Notes under the pieces: model-generated | What the model saw: only the letters and a program-made list of their open reading frames with translations | The model's database searches: none | What the model was told of the DNA's origin: nothing | From: CAYWXV01 sp964462535 | GTDB lineage: Bacteria; Bacteroidota; Ignavibacteria; OLB7 | Direction: 5' to 3' | NCBI GenBank assembly: GCA_964462535.1 | Contig: CAYWXV010000001.1 | Coordinates: 248,001 to 312,000, forward strand | DNA length: 64,000 bases | In this document: positions 26,345-34,891 of the stretch, piece after piece | Position numbering within the stretch: the stretch's first letter is position 1 | Layout: the number at the start of each line of letters is the position of its first letter | Made by a program: the position numbers and the translations under genes

Positions 26345-27384
26345 TGAGCAATCCAATTCCCGATTCGTTTCGCGATGAAGAGGAGCTGGACGAATTCATG
26401 ACGCGTCCGTCCGTCTCTCTTGTTAACGCCGTGCGCGCGTTTCCGAAGCGTCTGCTCGTGCTGGGGGCAGGTGGAAAGATGGGGCCTTCGCTTGCCGTTC
26501 GGGCCGCGCGAGCAGCTGGCGTTGCGAAACACGATATGACGGTAACGGCTGTCAGTCGGTTCAGTGACAGTGCGAGTCGCGCATGGCTGAACGCCCGTGG
26601 AGTTGAGACCGTCCCGTGTGATCTGATGGATCGCAGACAAACAGAGTCGCTCCCCGATGCCGATGCGATCGTCTACCTGGTTGGAAGGAAGTTCGGTACC
26701 TCCGAACATCCGGACCTCACGTGGGCGATCAACACGATTCCCGTGGTTAACGCTGTCGACCGGTATGCAGGAATCCCTTTTGTCGCCCTTTCAACGGGCT
26801 GCGTCTATCCATTCGTGGACGCGGCGGGGGCAGGATCTAATGAGTCAGATGAACTGACACCCATCGGAGAGTATGCCAACGCGTGCGTTGCACGTGAGCG
26901 TCTGTTCGAGTATCTGTCGCGGAAGACCGGAACGCCCGTGGTACAGGTTCGACTCAACTATGCGCTTGACCTCCGGTATGGCGTCCTGGTTGACATAGCG
27001 CGTGCAATCGTAGAGGAAGGGAGGGTCGACGTGTCGATGGGGTGGTTCAATGCCATCTGGCAGGGCGACGCCAATGATGCAATACTGAGACTGATACCAC
27101 ACGCCGACATTCCGCCACTTCCCATCAATCTGACGGGTGAGGGAAAGCAATCGGTTCGTCAAATGGCAATGACACTTTCCGGCCATCTTGGCAAGAGCGT
27201 CGCGATTGTCGGAGATGAGGGACACCGGGCACTCCTGAGCAACACGGAGCGATCCGTCGAACTGCTCGGCTCCCCTTCGGTCCCGCTTGACGTGGTTGCT
27301 AAATGGACCGCTGCGTGGATGCTTGCCGGTGGACGGACACTTGGAAAGCCAACACGCTTTCAGGAAACGTCAGGAGTCTATTGA
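26344..27384 (+). CDS. NAD-dependent epimerase/dehydratase-like protein with altered YxxxK motif
   Basis: An extended short-chain dehydrogenase fold: the nucleotide-binding loop is VLGAGGKMGPSLAVRAARAA and FVALSTGCVYPF carries the catalytic Ser/Thr region. The active-site tyrosine is Tyr177 in GEYANACVARERLFEY, but Cys181 stands where the usual Lys of YxxxK should be. RLNYALDLRYGVLVDIARAI and WQGDANDA further downstream look like a conserved subfamily. It may therefore be an unusual epimerase or a non-catalytic NAD-binding protein. The GTG start at 26344 overlaps the permease stop by one base, so it belongs to the transport operon. Confidence 0.8.
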   Translation: MSNPIPDSFRDEEELDEFMTRPSVSLVNAVRAFPKRLLVLGAGGKMGPSLAVRAARAAGVAKHDMTVTAVSRFSDSASRAWLNARGVETVPCDLMDRRQTESLPDADAIVYLVGRKFGTSEHPDLTWAINTIPVVNAVDRYAGIPFVALSTGCVYPFVDAAGAGSNESDELTPIGEYANACVARERLFEYLSRKTGTPVVQVRLNYALDLRYGVLVDIARAIVEEGRVDVSMGWFNAIWQGDANDAILRLIPHADIPPLPINLTGEGKQSVRQMAMTLSGHLGKSVAIVGDEGHRALLSNTERSVELLGSPSVPLDVVAKWTAAWMLAGGRTLGKPTRFQETSGVY

Positions 27385-27403
27385 AACAGCGGGGCGACAT
27401 AGC

Positions 27404-27646
27404 ATGACTGTACTCTTTTTTGGTGTTGCACGCGATCTGGTCGGCGCCGCGCACTCTACGCTCGACATCGATGGCGAATTGAGCGTGAGCGAATTTTGGA
27501 ACCGGCTGATCGAGCTACACCCAGGACTGTCGGAATGTCGCGCATACTCCCGGCTTGCAGCCGATTTGGACTACTTGGAGCCCGATCAGACAATCCGTCC
27601 TGAAACGCGCGAGGTTGCAATCATACCACCGGTCTCTGGAGGATAG
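27404..27646 (+). CDS. moaD: Molybdopterin synthase sulfur-carrier subunit MoaD
   Basis: An 80-residue ubiquitin-fold protein ending in the Gly-Gly tail (PPVSGG) that is adenylated and thiocarboxylated to carry sulfur for molybdopterin. The start MTVLFFGVARDLVGAA is typical. The frame extends back to 27287 but the ATG at 27404 begins the homology. It lies 20 bases after the epimerase-like gene and 2 before moaE. Other moa genes are not in the window. Confidence 0.92.
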   Translation: MTVLFFGVARDLVGAAHSTLDIDGELSVSEFWNRLIELHPGLSECRAYSRLAADLDYLEPDQTIRPETREVAIIPPVSGG

Positions 27647-27648
27647 GG

Positions 27649-28074
27649 ATGATCCATGTTGACGTCCGCTCCGATGAAATACGTACTCCAGAGCTCGGCC
27701 TTGATCGTCCCTTCGACGGCGCCGGTGCGCTGGACGTCTTCGTTGGTCTCGTACGGAATTCCAGTCCCCAGCGACCCGGTACCGAGGTAGTGCGTCTGGA
27801 GTATGAAGGATATGTGCCAATGGCGATACGCGAACTCGAAACGATCGCGCGGGAATGCAAGGAGAGACACGGCGCACTGAGCGTTGTCATTCTTCACCGC
27901 GTCGGGGTGCTTCATATCGGAGAAGTGGCCGTGGCGATCGCCGTCTGGACCGGGCATCGTGCCGCAGCGTTCGAAGGATGCAGATACGTGATCGAAGAGA
28001 TCAAGAAACGAGTACCGATATGGAAGAAAGAGGTCTTTGATGACGGGTCGGCCTGGGTGCATCCTCACCCGTAA
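27649..28074 (+). CDS. moaE: Molybdopterin synthase catalytic subunit MoaE
   Basis: MoaE forms the catalytic part of the MoaD2E2 complex that inserts two sulfurs into precursor Z (cPMP). The 141-residue protein shows DVFVGLVRNSS, LEYEGYVPMAIRELETIA, LHRVGVLHIGEVAVAIAV and the conserved lysines in EEIKKRVPIWKKE. A purine-rich AGGATAGGG precedes the ATG. The last 35 bases overlap the start of the downstream lipoprotein gene. Presence of MoaDE implies molybdenum-cofactor enzymes in the cell. Confidence 0.95.
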   Translation: MIHVDVRSDEIRTPELGLDRPFDGAGALDVFVGLVRNSSPQRPGTEVVRLEYEGYVPMAIRELETIARECKERHGALSVVILHRVGVLHIGEVAVAIAVWTGHRAAAFEGCRYVIEEIKKRVPIWKKEVFDDGSAWVHPHP

Positions 28075-29416
28075 ATCGCGCACGTTCCTGCTTGCAGTCT
28101 TCCTTGCGTCCTCTCTCGTGGGATCGTGCGTCGTGCCGCGCGCGGGATCATCCACAAATTCGGAACGTGAACCGGAAGTCATTGACTCCGTCGCGCGCGT
28201 TCTGGAAATGCGCGTCCATGGCACGGATTCGGATGGGTCACCGCCGTTTCTTCGATTCGTGCAGCCAGGAAGCAAGTATGGTGGCCAGGGGAGCGAACAG
28301 CTCACGGTGGAATTCGAACTCCGTTCGCCTCGCTATCCCAATCTTGCACTGGATCTGGTCCATTGTGACCGCTACTGGCGCCCCACACAGAATATCTTCG
28401 TGCAGGATCCCGCACGATTGCGGACGTTTGATTTCGACATTCAACGGGCGCCGATCGGCGTGCGTCGCTACGATTACGAATGCTCAATAACGTTTCCGAG
28501 GAGTGGGAGCCGAATTCGAATTGAACATTCAGGCAATTATCTCGCCCGGGTGGTCGATTATGACAACCCGGATATCGTACTTGGCGAAGCACGTTTCTAC
28601 GTTCTTGAGGGGAGCTGTGCAGTGGGGATGAATGTTTCCTCCGATTTCTACGAGTCGATGCAGACGGAAACGCCTCAGCATGGACTCCGCATTTACGTCG
28701 AGGCAGAACCTTCTGTCGAGATTTTCGGATCGCAGATCGAGGCAATCGCGCTGATTGAAAATGGAATGTGGTACTCTCCCGTAATCGCATCCGATAACGT
28801 CATCGACAATCGAGGGTTGAAAGGCAATCCGTGGGTGCGGTGGTACCCTTCGTTCACGGGAAAGGTCGCCGCGGACTTCCGGAATATCCCAGCCGGAAAT
28901 GAGCACCGCATTCTTGACCTCACGGACGTGATTGGGTATCCATCCATTCCGGCAAGGATTTCCACACCCCTGAGCGATCTTCCCCGTCGCGGCTTCGCGC
29001 AGTACGACAACAACGGCATCTCCATCAGTCGAATTCTACCCTCAGGAGACGAGGACTATGTCCACTTTGAGTTCCGGCTCGACTTGTTGGGGAAGGAGGT
29101 GGAGGAGGACATTTTCGTCATTGGCACGTTTACGCGATGGCTGCCACTGCCGGAGTGGCGAATGAGATTCGATTCGCTAACCAGGTACTACGTTTCCGAC
29201 GGCTACATACGCCGGGCGGTGCAGGAATATCAATACGTGGCAGGAAAATGGGACGGCAGTGCCCAAGTTCTTGAGGATGCCGACGCAAGTCTGCTGGAGG
29301 GAAACGTGAAACAGACGAACTCGATTTTTCACGCGCTCGCGTACTACAGGGAGACGTCGGCAGGCGGATACGACCGCATTGTCGGTCTCGGAACCAGCGC
29401 AATAGGGGTGAACTAA
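28040..29416 (+). CDS. DUF5103 lipoprotein, type IX secretion system plug protein
   Basis: A 458-residue protein with a lipoprotein signal ending LVGSC and the DUF5103 pattern: LTVEFELRSPRYPNLALDLVHCDRYWRPT, YDYECSITFPRSGSRIRIEHSGNYLARVVD and, later, FRLDLLGKEVEEDIFVIGTFTRW. DUF5103 includes the Plug protein that closes the SprA translocon of the type IX secretion system in Bacteroidota; that link is known for the family and inferred here. The ATG at 28040 overlaps moaE by 35 bases; no later in-frame ATG would keep the signal peptide. Confidence 0.82.
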   Translation: MTGRPGCILTRKSRTFLLAVFLASSLVGSCVVPRAGSSTNSEREPEVIDSVARVLEMRVHGTDSDGSPPFLRFVQPGSKYGGQGSEQLTVEFELRSPRYPNLALDLVHCDRYWRPTQNIFVQDPARLRTFDFDIQRAPIGVRRYDYECSITFPRSGSRIRIEHSGNYLARVVDYDNPDIVLGEARFYVLEGSCAVGMNVSSDFYESMQTETPQHGLRIYVEAEPSVEIFGSQIEAIALIENGMWYSPVIASDNVIDNRGLKGNPWVRWYPSFTGKVAADFRNIPAGNEHRILDLTDVIGYPSIPARISTPLSDLPRRGFAQYDNNGISISRILPSGDEDYVHFEFRLDLLGKEVEEDIFVIGTFTRWLPLPEWRMRFDSLTRYYVSDGYIRRAVQEYQYVAGKWDGSAQVLEDADASLLEGNVKQTNSIFHALAYYRETSAGGYDRIVGLGTSAIGVN

Positions 29417-29435
29417 GAGACACTTGACGGCAATC

Positions 29436-30437
29436 ATGAATTCAAAGCTAAAGTACGGCGTCGTCGGTGTTGGACATCTCGGGTCGATACACGCCCGACT
29501 GTTATCTCACATTGATGAGGTGGACGTTGTCGGTGTTTACGATCGCGATACTGCCACGACCGCCCGCGTCGCAACGGAACTTGGGATGGAGGCCTTCGAC
29601 GACTACGATCGACTTCTTGGGATGTGCGATGTTGTCTCAATTGTCACGCCGACCAGCAATCATTTTGAATCCGCTGCGCGCGCGATTGATTCCGGCGTGC
29701 ACGTTTTCATCGAGAAGCCAATCACGGCAACACATGCGGAGGCAATTGACCTTATGTCCCGCGCTGCCGCAAAAGGCGTGCGAGTGGGTGTAGGGCACAT
29801 CGAGCGGTTCAATCCGGTATTCGCCGCGCTGGGTGGGTTTCAAATTCGCCCCCTCTTTATCGAGTCACATCGGCTTGCGCAGTTCAAGCCCCGTGCCACC
29901 GACGTCGCCGTAGTCCTCGACCTCATGATTCACGATATCGATCTCCTCCTGACGCTCGTTGGTCGCGAAGTGATCGAGGTACGGTCCAGTGGTGTGTCGA
30001 TTGTGAGCGATGAACTTGACATAGCAAACGCACGAATTGAATTCGAGGGGGGCTGCGTCGCGAATGTCACCGCAAGCAGGATCTCGCAGAGGCCGATGAG
30101 GAAGATGAGAATCTTTCAGAGCGACGCCTACCTTTCCATCGATTTCGCGGAGCCATCGGTCGAGGTGTTTCGTTTGGCCGGTAGGGGGGAGGAAGACGCG
30201 GCCGGCCTGCTGGGCCAGATTGGCGAGGGAAGTCGCGCGAAGTCGATTTCGTACTCTCGACCAGAGATACAGAAGTCGAATGCTCTGGAGGACGAGCTGC
30301 GCGATTTTATCGCTGCCGTTTGCGACGGTAGAGAGCCTCGTGTCACCGGGACTGCTGCAGCTGAGGCGCTGCGTGTCGCGGAGGAGGTTATCCGGGAAAT
30401 AGATCGACGCAACACACCCTCTTCGCCAATGAAGTAG
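29436..30437 (+). CDS. Gfo/Idh/MocA family oxidoreductase
   Basis: The Rossmann N-terminus KYGVVGVGHLGSIHARLL and VHVFIEKPITATHAEAID (EKP motif) define the family. GVGHIERFNPVFAAL and ALDLMIHDIDLLL-like segments resemble the group found near lipid A or capsule genes, for example GnnA, which oxidises UDP-GlcNAc for diamino lipid A. That specificity is a guess. It is distinct from the Gfo/Idh protein in the catabolic cluster. The ATG at 29436 was preferred to the TTG at 29424. Confidence 0.88.
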   Translation: MNSKLKYGVVGVGHLGSIHARLLSHIDEVDVVGVYDRDTATTARVATELGMEAFDDYDRLLGMCDVVSIVTPTSNHFESAARAIDSGVHVFIEKPITATHAEAIDLMSRAAAKGVRVGVGHIERFNPVFAALGGFQIRPLFIESHRLAQFKPRATDVAVVLDLMIHDIDLLLTLVGREVIEVRSSGVSIVSDELDIANARIEFEGGCVANVTASRISQRPMRKMRIFQSDAYLSIDFAEPSVEVFRLAGRGEEDAAGLLGQIGEGSRAKSISYSRPEIQKSNALEDELRDFIAAVCDGREPRVTGTAAAEALRVAEEVIREIDRRNTPSSPMK

Positions 30438-30453
30438 GACCAGGGCGCTAACG

Positions 30454-31953
30454 GTGCGCGGATGTCGTCAACCACTATCGAACTTAACGTACCCTGTCGT
30501 GTCTCGAATCGATCTATCGCTACCCGTTCTTCAGACTGTCGGTGCGATTGCCATTCGTGCTGGTGTATCCGCGTTTGTTGTGGGAGGGTACGTACGGGAC
30601 CTCCTGCTTGGAAAGCTCGGGAATGACATCGACTTCTCTGTTGTCGGTAGTGGTGTTGAGTTCGCACGTGTTGTCGCCCAAGACCTCGGATCGCATGCGG
30701 TCGTATTCGAACGATTCGGAACGGCGATGGTCCCGTACGACGGGTACAAGCTTGAGTTTGTTGGAACACGACGCGAAGAGTATCTACCGGATTCGCGCAA
30801 GCCGGTGGTGACCGAGGGGACTATTGAAGATGACCTCCGCAGGCGCGATTTCACCATTAATGCAGTTGCGGCAAGCATCGGCGGCGACCGTCATGGTGAA
30901 CTCATCGACCTGTTTGGTGGTATCGCTGACATAGACAACCGCCTTCTCCGGACACCTCTGGACCCGCACACGACGTACAGCGACGATCCGCTGAGAATGA
31001 TGCGCGCCGCTCGATTTGCCGCGCAGCTTGGCTTTACATTGGATCCGGCCTCGTTCGATGCCATCCGGGATATGCGGGATCGCATCGCGATCATCTCACA
31101 GGAGCGCATATCCGATGAATTCGTCAAGACGCTGTCGGCGAGTCGCCCCAGCACTGGACTCGCTGTGCTGTTCGAATCTGGACTTTTGGAGCTCATTTTC
31201 CCGGAGCTATATCGTCTGGCCGGGGTTGACCTGGTCAACACAGACGGGATCGCCTATGCACACAAGGACGTGTTCTGGCATACGTTGAAGGTGGTCGACA
31301 ACATCGCGACTGCAACCGACAACGTTTGGCTCCGGTTTGCAGCCCTTATGCACGACGTTGCGAAGCCGCGTACCAAGAGATTCAGGGACGGAACGGGGTG
31401 GACGTTCCACGGACACGATGAGCTGGGTGCCAGGTGGCAGGAGCGGATCTTCCGTAGGATGAAGCTCCCCATGAAGCACGCAGACTATGTTGCCCGTCTC
31501 GTGCGGCTTCATCATCGCCCAATGGTCCTTGTGGATGAAGGTGTCACGGACTCGGCTATCAGGCGGCTAATTGTGGAGGCCGGAGAAAATTTGGACGATC
31601 TGTTCGTTCTATGTCGGGCGGATATCACCAGCCGAGACCCCCGCCGCGTTCGTCGCTATCTCGGCAACTACGATCGCGTGATTGAACGCATTCGAGAGGT
31701 GAGGGAGAAGGACGCGCTGCGTGCATTCCATTCTCCTGTAAGGGGAGAGGAGATCATGGAGATCAGTGGGCTTCCTCCGTGCCGTGCGATTGGTGTGTTA
31801 AAGAAGGCGATCGAAGAGGCAATTCTCGACGGCCGAATACCCAACGACTACACTGCCGCTCGTGGCTACCTTCTCGAGATTCTCGATCGAACACTGGCCG
31901 ACTTGCCCGCCGATTGGATGCGCGGAACGGAGAGAATTCGCAATGGTGACTAG
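30454..31953 (+). CDS. CCA tRNA nucleotidyltransferase / poly(A) polymerase family protein
   Basis: A class II nucleotidyltransferase, expected to add or repair the CCA end of tRNAs (neither tRNA in this window encodes CCA). The head shows FVVGGYVRDLLLGKLGNDIDFSVVG with the catalytic DxD, then RRDFTINAVAAS, the RxDP-like DDPLRMMRAARFAAQLGF and ERISDEF. An HD domain (FHGHDELGARW, LRLHHRP) follows. At about 499 residues it matches the long HD-containing form. The start is uncertain: GTG at 30454 or GTG at 30499, the latter nearer to the conserved region. Its stop overlaps that of the convergent barrel-protein gene. Confidence 0.9.
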   Translation: MRGCRQPLSNLTYPVVSRIDLSLPVLQTVGAIAIRAGVSAFVVGGYVRDLLLGKLGNDIDFSVVGSGVEFARVVAQDLGSHAVVFERFGTAMVPYDGYKLEFVGTRREEYLPDSRKPVVTEGTIEDDLRRRDFTINAVAASIGGDRHGELIDLFGGIADIDNRLLRTPLDPHTTYSDDPLRMMRAARFAAQLGFTLDPASFDAIRDMRDRIAIISQERISDEFVKTLSASRPSTGLAVLFESGLLELIFPELYRLAGVDLVNTDGIAYAHKDVFWHTLKVVDNIATATDNVWLRFAALMHDVAKPRTKRFRDGTGWTFHGHDELGARWQERIFRRMKLPMKHADYVARLVRLHHRPMVLVDEGVTDSAIRRLIVEAGENLDDLFVLCRADITSRDPRRVRRYLGNYDRVIERIREVREKDALRAFHSPVRGEEIMEISGLPPCRAIGVLKKAIEEAILDGRIPNDYTAARGYLLEILDRTLADLPADWMRGTERIRNGD

Positions 31954-32747
31954 GGCACAAAACCGATGTTCATGGTGAGAAAGAGTCCGCCGAAGTCGGT
32001 GATGCGGCTGTCGCGAATGCTCTCGAGGCCGTTGGAAAAGGGTATAACAAAGTACCTGGCATTGACGCCAATGACCGGTCTTCCATTTCCCACTTCCGCT
32101 CCCAGGCCAATGAAGCCACCCCCAGTCAGGTACGAGCGAGCGTGTCCGATGCTCGGGAAGAATGCATAACTGTAGGGGAGCGCGACGAGCACGGTGGGGC
32201 CGGCACCTCCATTGATATACGGGCGGAAGTTGTTCGATAACGACGAGGCGAACAATCGATGTCGCACCCCGAACATCAAGGGAATCGTAAAGAGCCGATT
32301 CACTTTGTTCGGCACGTTCCCGTTGTAGTCGGGGAACTCGTCGGTGTTTCGCGTGCCCGTGATTGCGACGTTGAAGAATCCCGCGAACAAGGTGGTGAAG
32401 TTGACCTGCCCGAAGCCACCAATACCCAGGCCAGATGCGCTGAAGAGGATATCGACGCCCATGAGATTCTCGATGAATCCCTCAATGCGTGAACTATCTA
32501 TGAGAGGACGGGCGGGCGCGAAGACAAACAGACTGTCGCGAACTGGAGGCACAGGAGGCGCTCCCGAATCATCCTGGCCTCCGTCGCCGGGGCCCGGAAG
32601 AGTCTGTGCTATGCCACCAGAAAAGCCGGAAGCGAGAAATACCCCTACAAGGATCAGCAGCAGCGCGCTCCGTCGGATGGACGCTACGATCCCATCACCG
32701 GGATTTGAGGGAATTCTATCTGAGGGACCTTGTCGATGTGCCAGCAT
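31950..32747 (-). CDS. Predicted outer-membrane beta-barrel protein
   Basis: A 265-residue protein with a hydrophobic signal sequence (about 25-48, LLLILVGVFLASGFSGGIAQ), a Pro/Gly-rich linker and a body of alternating strands with many aromatic and glycine residues (FGQVNFTTLFAGFFNVAITG, GGGFIGLGAEVG). This suggests a small outer-membrane barrel; no family is recognised. The ATG at 32747 overlaps the ABC ATPase gene by 64 bases and leaves an unusually long segment before the signal peptide, so a shorter non-standard start is possible. It is the last gene of the peptide-importer operon. Confidence 0.65.
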   Translation of the reverse strand: MLAHRQGPSDRIPSNPGDGIVASIRRSALLLILVGVFLASGFSGGIAQTLPGPGDGGQDDSGAPPVPPVRDSLFVFAPARPLIDSSRIEGFIENLMGVDILFSASGLGIGGFGQVNFTTLFAGFFNVAITGTRNTDEFPDYNGNVPNKVNRLFTIPLMFGVRHRLFASSLSNNFRPYINGGAGPTVLVALPYSYAFFPSIGHARSYLTGGGFIGLGAEVGNGRPVIGVNARYFVIPFSNGLESIRDSRITDFGGLFLTMNIGFVP

Positions 32748-33694
32748 GCAACCTGATGCCCGGTTTCAATTTCCACAAGTGGCGGCTCGTCCGACCTGCA
32801 AAGGTCATCCGCATATTGACAACGAGTGCAGAAATGGCATCCAACCGGAAAATTGGTCGGTGCCGGTACAACGCCCTCGATCGTGGCAAGCCGCTCGTGA
32901 TGCTCACCGAGTCTTGGGATGGAAGATAGGAGCCCGATCGTATACGGATGACGCGGTCTCGTGAAAATGGCATCGACGTCAGCGTATTCCACAATCTTCG
33001 CCGCATACATCACCGCCACGCGGTCCGATACCTCTGCAATTACTCCAAGGTCGTGCGTGATCATGATTACGCCCATGCCCAGCTCTTTCTGCAACCGGTT
33101 GATGAGCTCCAGAATCTGCGCCTGCACTGTCACGTCGAGAGCGGTGGTCGGCTCGTCCGCAATGAGAAGGCCTGGATTGCACGATAGGGCCATAGCGATC
33201 ATGACGCGCTGCCTCATGCCACCGGACAATTGATGGGGGTACTCGCCGTACCGCTGCTCTGGCGCGGGGATGCCCACCAAGTGCAGCATCTCAATTGATC
33301 GGCGCTTCGCCTCCTCCTTGCTCACCTTCTGATGGAGAATGACTGCCTCGTCAATCTGGTGCCCCACCGTGAAGACCGGATTGAGGGATGTCATCGGCTC
33401 CTGGAAGATCATGGAGATCTCGTTCCCTCTGATGCCCCTCATCTGCTCCTCGGTGAGGTCAAGAAGATTCTTCCCGTTGTAGAGGATCTCTCCCCCTTCG
33501 ATCTTCCCAGGCGGGTCGGGAATCAGGCGAAGGATGGAGAGCGCTGTGACGCTCTTTCCGCAGCCGGACTCGCCTACGACACCGAGAGTTTCGCCACGGT
33601 CGACCTCGTAGCTGATACCGTCGACAGAGCGGGCAACACCGTCATCCGTGTGGAAGTACGTTTTGAGGCCGCGGATCTCCAGCAGTTTTGACAT
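32684..33694 (-). CDS. Oligopeptide/dipeptide ABC transporter ATPase, DppD/OppD type
   Basis: The 336-residue ATPase has Walker A GESGCGKS, Q-loop MIFQEPMTSLNP, signature LSGGMRQRV and Walker B LLIADEPTTALD. The C-terminal PAPTNFPVGCHFCTRCQYADDLCRSDEPP is the oligopeptide-transporter C-terminal domain, with four cysteines that in relatives bind an iron-sulfur cluster. Together with the two permease genes upstream it forms a peptide or nickel-type importer; the second ATPase (DppF) and a binding protein are absent from the visible sequence. Confidence 0.93.
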   Translation of the reverse strand: MSKLLEIRGLKTYFHTDDGVARSVDGISYEVDRGETLGVVGESGCGKSVTALSILRLIPDPPGKIEGGEILYNGKNLLDLTEEQMRGIRGNEISMIFQEPMTSLNPVFTVGHQIDEAVILHQKVSKEEAKRRSIEMLHLVGIPAPEQRYGEYPHQLSGGMRQRVMIAMALSCNPGLLIADEPTTALDVTVQAQILELINRLQKELGMGVIMITHDLGVIAEVSDRVAVMYAAKIVEYADVDAIFTRPRHPYTIGLLSSIPRLGEHHERLATIEGVVPAPTNFPVGCHFCTRCQYADDLCRSDEPPLVEIETGHQVACWHIDKVPQIEFPQIPVMGS

Positions 33695-33730
33695 GTCAGA
33701 TTGCGTTGAGTGTCGAATGAGTATCAGTTG

Positions 33731-34891
33731 TCAGCGTTTGAGCTTGGGGTCCAGTGCGTCGCGCAGACCGTCGCCAAGCAAGTTGAATCCGAAGACGGCG
33801 AGGGCAATTGTCGCCGACGGATAGATGGCCAGACCCCAGTTCGCCCCGGCAAGGATGTTCCCGAATCCATCATTGATCATTTGACCCCACGAAGCGCGCG
33901 GTATCGTCACCCCGAGCCCGAGGTAGGAAAGTGACGCCTCGGCGATGATGGCGCTCGCAAACCCGGCGGTGGTTATCACCGTGAGTGGCCCTAATCCGTT
34001 CGGGAGCATGTGCCGGAAGATGGTCCGCATGGAGCCGAAACCGAGCGCACGAGTGGCCTCCACAAACTCCGTCTCGCGCAGCGAAAAGAACTGCCCCCGG
34101 ACAATCCTTGCAGTGTCGACCCAGTTGGCGACACCTATTGCGATGAACGCCTGCCAAAGACCCTGGTTCTGATCCTTCATAAACGGGAGAGCAGGCACAA
34201 CGTAGTTATTCCAAACGGCACCCCAGACCAATGAAAGGGCTATCACCAGTAGAATGAACGGAAAGCTCCAGACCACATTGGCGACATACATGATGACGGA
34301 ATCGACCCAACCCCGAAAGAACCCGGCGAGTGCGCCCAGTAGCACGCCGATCACGAGCGACAGGAGCTGGGCTCCCAGACCGACCAGCAACGACGTCTGC
34401 GCACCATAAATCAATCGGGACAGGACGTCTCTCCCCAAGCCGTCCGTCCCAAGCACGTAGAGAGGTTCATAGTGCCATTCGGACTCCGATTCGCCAGCAA
34501 GCTGAGAAGCAGCAACAGAACCATCCCTCCCCAGCGCATCGGTGTAGGTGACGCTATCTCCGCGCATTGCGAACGTATTCACGACAATGAACTCCTCGGA
34601 ATACGAGCCACCGGCAGATTTCCTTATCAGCACGTTCCCACGGAAGCCGGAGGGCTTCCTCACGTAGTCCAGGATCTGTCTGTTGGGGTCCATCGGTGAG
34701 ACCCACGGTGCGAAGATGGCAAGCAGCGTCATCGTCGTGATGATCGCAAGTCCGACCATCGCGAGCCGGTTCTTCCGCATTCGCCGCCACGAGTACCACC
34801 AGAGAGATCGGGCCGCGGGTGCCTCGGCGGGCTCCTGCGGAAGAGGAAGCTGCGTCGCGTCTCCGGGGTTCAGATCGGGGGCTGTGGTCAC
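33731..34891 (-). CDS. Peptide ABC transporter permease, DppC type
   Basis: A 386-residue permease. Helix 1 is about 43-66 (LAMVGLAIITTMTLLAIFAPWV). About 80 extra residues follow before LGTDGLGRDVLSRLIYGAQTSLLVGL, so it carries an enlarged periplasmic loop compared with the usual 300-residue DppC. The EAA loop reads EFVEATRALGFGSMRTIFRHMLPN. Its start overlaps the stop of the DppB-type gene (ATGA). Confidence 0.92.
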   Translation of the reverse strand: MTTAPDLNPGDATQLPLPQEPAEAPAARSLWWYSWRRMRKNRLAMVGLAIITTMTLLAIFAPWVSPMDPNRQILDYVRKPSGFRGNVLIRKSAGGSYSEEFIVVNTFAMRGDSVTYTDALGRDGSVAASQLAGESESEWHYEPLYVLGTDGLGRDVLSRLIYGAQTSLLVGLGAQLLSLVIGVLLGALAGFFRGWVDSVIMYVANVVWSFPFILLVIALSLVWGAVWNNYVVPALPFMKDQNQGLWQAFIAIGVANWVDTARIVRGQFFSLRETEFVEATRALGFGSMRTIFRHMLPNGLGPLTVITTAGFASAIIAEASLSYLGLGVTIPRASWGQMINDGFGNILAGANWGLAIYPSATIALAVFGFNLLGDGLRDALDPKLKR

